From an uncultured Collinsella sp. (GTDB lineage: Bacteria; Actinomycetota; Coriobacteriia; Coriobacteriales; Coriobacteriaceae): DNA of 10,969 nucleotides. Of this stretch, positions 8,459-10,969 are shown one piece after another. The stretch spans positions 1 through 10,969 of the forward strand of contig CAAFMM010000069.1 in assembly GCA_900764025.1 (NCBI GenBank), in the 5' to 3' direction. The position numbers and the translations under genes were made by a program. The notes below the pieces were generated by a model. That model was not told the DNA's origin, searched no databases, and was given only the letters and a program-made list of their open reading frames with translations. How positions within the stretch are numbered: the stretch's first letter is position 1; every line of letters begins with the position of its first letter.

Positions 8459-8531
8459 CGTTTCATTGAAAGAGAGAGCAACGCTTATGCATAAAGAATC
8501 TGGCCACACGACCCTTGACGAGATGCGCTCC
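8371..8531 (+). repeat. Right copy of duplicated trx-end/psiE-start junction
   Basis: Partner of the left copy. Here the trx part (8371-8392) is a remnant and the psiE part (8487-8531) opens the intact gene. The two copies are clearly diverged over psiE (36/45 identical), so they are not a fresh target-site duplication. Confidence 0.75.
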
Positions 8532-8987
8532 CAGTGGCGGTTGATGACGGTTTACGAGCGCTTCGAGCAGGTCGTCGCCCTCGTTCTGTCGGCGATAATT
8601 GCCGTCATCATCGTGGTGTCGCTGTTCCAGCTCATCGCCATCGTCTTCACGCTGCTGGTCCTCGATGCCTTCAATCCCCTGGATCACAAGGTATTCCAGA
8701 GTGTGTTCGGCATGATCATGACGCTCTTGATCGCGATGGAGTTCAAGCATTCCATCGTGCGCGTGGCGCTGCGTCGGGACAGCATCATCCAGGTCAAGAC
8801 CGTGATCCTCATCGGCCTGATCGCGCTGGCACGCAAGTTCGTGGTCCTCGACCCCGACACGAGTCCCGCCAAAATCGCCGCGCTGGCAGGCGCCACACTG
8901 GCGCTTGGTACCACTTACTGGCTGCTGCGCGATCGCGACGACCGCGCCGCCGAGACATCTGAGCATGACCCGTCATCATCCCAGTGA
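8487..8987 (+). CDS. psiE: PsiE-like phosphate-starvation-inducible membrane protein
   Basis: A 166-residue inner-membrane protein. Hydrophobic segments lie at about 29-58, 67-86, 99-117 and 129-147, with a short charged N-terminus and a hydrophilic C-tail ending SEHDPSSSQ. The order YERFEQVVALVLS, then FGMIMTLLIAMEFKHSI, then a basic loop before the third helix, is that of the PsiE family; psiE is a regular member of heat-resistance islands. Biochemical role is unknown; E. coli psiE is induced by phosphate starvation. I chose the ATG at 8487 because AGAGAGAG lies about 8 bases upstream and the N-terminus repeats in the short ORF at 5401. An upstream in-frame ATG at 8325 would run through the trx remnant region and is unlikely. 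The 3' end overlaps the next gene by 23 bases. Confidence 0.88.
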   Translation: MHKESGHTTLDEMRSQWRLMTVYERFEQVVALVLSAIIAVIIVVSLFQLIAIVFTLLVLDAFNPLDHKVFQSVFGMIMTLLIAMEFKHSIVRVALRRDSIIQVKTVILIGLIALARKFVVLDPDTSPAKIAALAGATLALGTTYWLLRDRDDRAAETSEHDPSSSQ

Positions 8988-9930
8988 CCCGCGCGCGGCG
9001 TTGTTGCAACACCGCTGGCTCAACCGCCTGCAGACCGGGCTGTTGGTCCTGGCCCTGGTCGGGATCGCAGCCGCCGCAGGAAGCCTGCTGTTCGGGGAAA
9101 GCGGCCTGTGGCTCGCGCTGTTTGCCGTTGCAGGCACGCTGCTGCTGGAGCCGGCAGCCGCGTCGGCGCTGACCCTGCGCCTGTATCGCGCGCGGGCACT
9201 GCACCCGCACGAAGCCCCGGAAATTTGGGCTCTGTTGCGCGAGCTGTCCGCCCGTGCCGGTTTGCCCGCCACGCCGGTGCCGCACTACGTGCCCAGTGCC
9301 GTCGTCAACGCCTTCGCCACCGGCTCCAAGCAGCATGCATCGATCGCCCTCACCGATGGCCTGCTGCGCAACCTGAGTTCGCGCGAACTGGCGGGTGTGC
9401 TCGCGCACGAGGTCGCGCACATCGCTAATGAGGATCTGCGTGTCATGGGGCTGGCGGATTCCGTCAGTCGCCTCACGAGCCTGCTAGCGATGGTCGGACA
9501 GATCGCTATTGTGTTCAGCTTGCCCGCACTGCTGGCCGGCGCGGTGGCGGTCAATTGGCCTGGACTGCTTCTGCTGATCGCCTCGCCCCAGCTGGCCCTA
9601 CTCGCACAGCTCGGCCTGTCTCGCGTGCGTGAGTTCGATGCTGACCGCCTCGCGGCGGAACTGACGGGCGACCCGCACGGGCTGGCGTCCGCGCTGGCGA
9701 AAATCGAGCGGGTCAGCCGCTCCTGGCGTGCCTGGCTGCGGCCGGGATGGGGCAATCCCGAGCCTTCCTGGTTGCGCACCCATCCGGCAACGCAAGATCG
9801 TATCTCACGCCTGCTGACGTTGGCGCCTGGACCCGTAACAGCCTTGCCGTTTCACGCGCCCCATTTCTTGCCGGAATCCGCTGTGACGCCGCGCCCGCCG
9901 CGCTGGCGCCCGAGCGGGCTATGGCGCTGA
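8965..9930 (+). CDS. htpX: HtpX-like M48 family membrane metallopeptidase
   Basis: Integral membrane zinc peptidase predicted to cleave damaged membrane proteins alongside FtsH. The 321-residue product has helices at about 23-43 and 47-68, a zinc motif H148-E149-V-A-H152, and two further hydrophobic stretches at about 170-217. E223 in REFDADRLAAEL is the likely third zinc ligand. A WLRTHPATQDRISRL segment near the C-terminus is typical of M48B proteins. The ATG at 8965 lies within the psiE 3' end (23-base overlap) with only a weak purine-rich stretch upstream, so translation is probably coupled to psiE. An in-frame extension to 8905 would overlap psiE further without adding M48 features. It is more divergent than housekeeping HtpX, so 'HtpX-like' is the safer name. 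Confidence 0.88.
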   Translation: MTRHHPSDPRAALLQHRWLNRLQTGLLVLALVGIAAAAGSLLFGESGLWLALFAVAGTLLLEPAAASALTLRLYRARALHPHEAPEIWALLRELSARAGLPATPVPHYVPSAVVNAFATGSKQHASIALTDGLLRNLSSRELAGVLAHEVAHIANEDLRVMGLADSVSRLTSLLAMVGQIAIVFSLPALLAGAVAVNWPGLLLLIASPQLALLAQLGLSRVREFDADRLAAELTGDPHGLASALAKIERVSRSWRAWLRPGWGNPEPSWLRTHPATQDRISRLLTLAPGPVTALPFHAPHFLPESAVTPRPPRWRPSGLWR

Positions 9931-9954
9931 TTGCCTATCAACAGGAGACTTCTC

Positions 9955-10969
9955 ATGGCCTACCCTGACCCGTACCCACGCCCCGCACCGGATCCCTTCA
10001 TCCGGCGCTGGCTCGTCATCACTGCGTGCGTTGCAGCACTCATGCTGTTCTGGCAGTTCCTGCCCGCCATCGAAGCCTGGTTCAGCCCGCGCCAAGCCGC
10101 TGAGCGCACCGTCACGCCGCGTGGCGATCTGGCCGCTGACGAACAGGCCACCATCGAACTGTTCGAAAAATCACGCGCCTCGGTGGTCTACATCACCACC
10201 GCGCAGCTGGTGCGCGACGTCTGGACGCGCAATGTCTTCTCCGTGCCGCGTGGCACCGGCTCGGGCTTCATCTGGGACGACGCCGGCCACGTCGTCACCA
10301 ACTTCCACGTTATCCAGGGCGCGTCCGAAGCCACGGTCAAACTCGCCGATGGCCGCGACTACCAGGCCGCGCTGGTGGGGGCGAGCCCAGCGCACGACAT
10401 CGCCGTGCTCAAGATCGGCGTCGGTTTCCAGCGCCCGCCCGCCGTTCCGGTCGGCACCAGCGCAGACCTCAAGGTGGGACAAAAGGTGTTCGCCATCGGC
10501 AACCCCTTCGGCCTGGATTGGACACTCACCACCGGCATCGTCTCGGCGCTTGACCGCACCCTTTCCGGCGACGCCAGTGGCCCGGCCATTGACCACCTGA
10601 TCCAGACCGACGCCGCTATCAACCCCGGCAATTCCGGTGGCCCGCTGCTCGATTCGGCTGGGCGGCTGATCGGCATCAATACCGCCATCTACAGTCCGTC
10701 TGGCGCCTCGGCCGGCATCGGCTTTGCGGTGCCGGTCGATACCGTCATGCGCGTGGTGCCGCAACTCATAAAGACCGGCAAGTACATCCGTCCGGCGCTG
10801 GGCATCGAGGTGGATGAGCAGCTCAACGCGCGTCTGCAGGCGCTGACCGGCAGTAAGGGCGTATTCGTATTGCGCGTGACGCCGGGCTCGGCGGCGCACA
10901 GGGCCGGGCTCGTCGGCGTCGAGGTCACCGCAGGCGGCATCGTGCCCGGCGATCGCGTTATCAGCATCG
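9955..10969 (+). CDS. degP: HtrA/DegP-family serine protease, membrane-anchored (3'-partial)
   Basis: Periplasmic trypsin-like protease of the HtrA family that degrades or refolds envelope proteins; the island homologue is normally called degP. The start ATG has AGGAGA 6 bases upstream and lies 24 bases after the htpX-like stop. The frame is open to the right edge (338 codons seen). An N-terminal hydrophobic segment at about 19-40 follows a Pro-rich, basic start and lacks a clear signal-peptidase site, so it may remain as an anchor, as in DegS. The catalytic triad is complete: H118 in TNFHV, D148 in AHDIAVL, S227 in NPGNSGGP. A PDZ domain begins at about residue 280 (ALGIEVDEQ, then KGVFVLRVTPGSAAHRAGL) and is cut by the window end, so the number of PDZ domains cannot be seen. 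DegP and DegS/DegQ types are not separable here. Confidence 0.92.
   Translation, partial: MAYPDPYPRPAPDPFIRRWLVITACVAALMLFWQFLPAIEAWFSPRQAAERTVTPRGDLAADEQATIELFEKSRASVVYITTAQLVRDVWTRNVFSVPRGTGSGFIWDDAGHVVTNFHVIQGASEATVKLADGRDYQAALVGASPAHDIAVLKIGVGFQRPPAVPVGTSADLKVGQKVFAIGNPFGLDWTLTTGIVSALDRTLSGDASGPAIDHLIQTDAAINPGNSGGPLLDSAGRLIGINTAIYSPSGASAGIGFAVPVDTVMRVVPQLIKTGKYIRPALGIEVDEQLNARLQALTGSKGVFVLRVTPGSAAHRAGLVGVEVTAGGIVPGDRVISI

Noticed and set aside
10171..10899. Minus-strand 242-codon frame opposite the HtrA-like gene
   Set aside because: Covers the conserved protease core in antisense; its Arg/Gly/Asp-rich product resembles nothing known to me.

Overview
The window is a GC-rich run of protein-quality-control and stress genes, all on the + strand and packed like one operon. 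The content (ClpG/ClpK-type disaggregase, FtsH, TrxC-like thioredoxin, PsiE, HtpX-like and HtrA/DegP-like proteases) matches the horizontally transferred heat/stress-tolerance islands of Proteobacteria, known as tLST/LHR or, in Pseudomonas aeruginosa clone C, TLPQC. The host is most likely a GC-rich beta- or gammaproteobacterium. The sequence alone does not fix the species, and such islands also travel on plasmids.

Layout: (1) 2-2773, a ClpG/ClpK AAA+ disaggregase whose first codons lie before the window. (2) 2791-2964, a 57-codon ORF resembling only the membrane-anchor N-terminus of cardiolipin synthase/PLD proteins. (3) 3020-4903, the membrane AAA+ metalloprotease FtsH. (4) 4900-5340, a thioredoxin-2-like protein overlapping ftsH by ATGA. 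(5) 5401-5499, a short ORF that is a second copy of the psiE 5' end. (6) 5496-8303, a PAS-PAS-PAS-GGDEF-EAL cyclic-di-GMP protein with a CZB-like tail, starting at TTG. (7) 8303-8458, a remnant of the thioredoxin 3' end. (8) 8487-8987, full-length psiE. (9) 8965-9930, an HtpX-like M48 peptidase. (10) 9955 to the right edge, a membrane-anchored HtrA/DegP-like serine protease, cut off within its PDZ domain.

The genes make a coherent envelope and cytosol proteostasis set: disaggregation (ClpG/K), ATP-driven membrane proteolysis (FtsH), ATP-independent membrane and periplasmic proteolysis (HtpX, HtrA) and thiol repair (Trx). PsiE is a small membrane protein of unclear role.

The most notable structure is around the cyclic-di-GMP gene. 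It is bracketed by two diverged copies of the trx-end/psiE-start junction: left, complete trx plus a psiE 5' fragment; right, a trx 3' fragment plus complete psiE. This looks like the scar of an insertion or recombination that put a c-di-GMP signalling gene into a trx-psiE stress operon. The gene is coupled at both ends to the remnants (stop/start overlaps TTGA and TGATG), so it now reads as an operon member. No RNA genes, CRISPR arrays, transposases or clear terminators were seen. No gene-free stretch exceeds about 60 bases.
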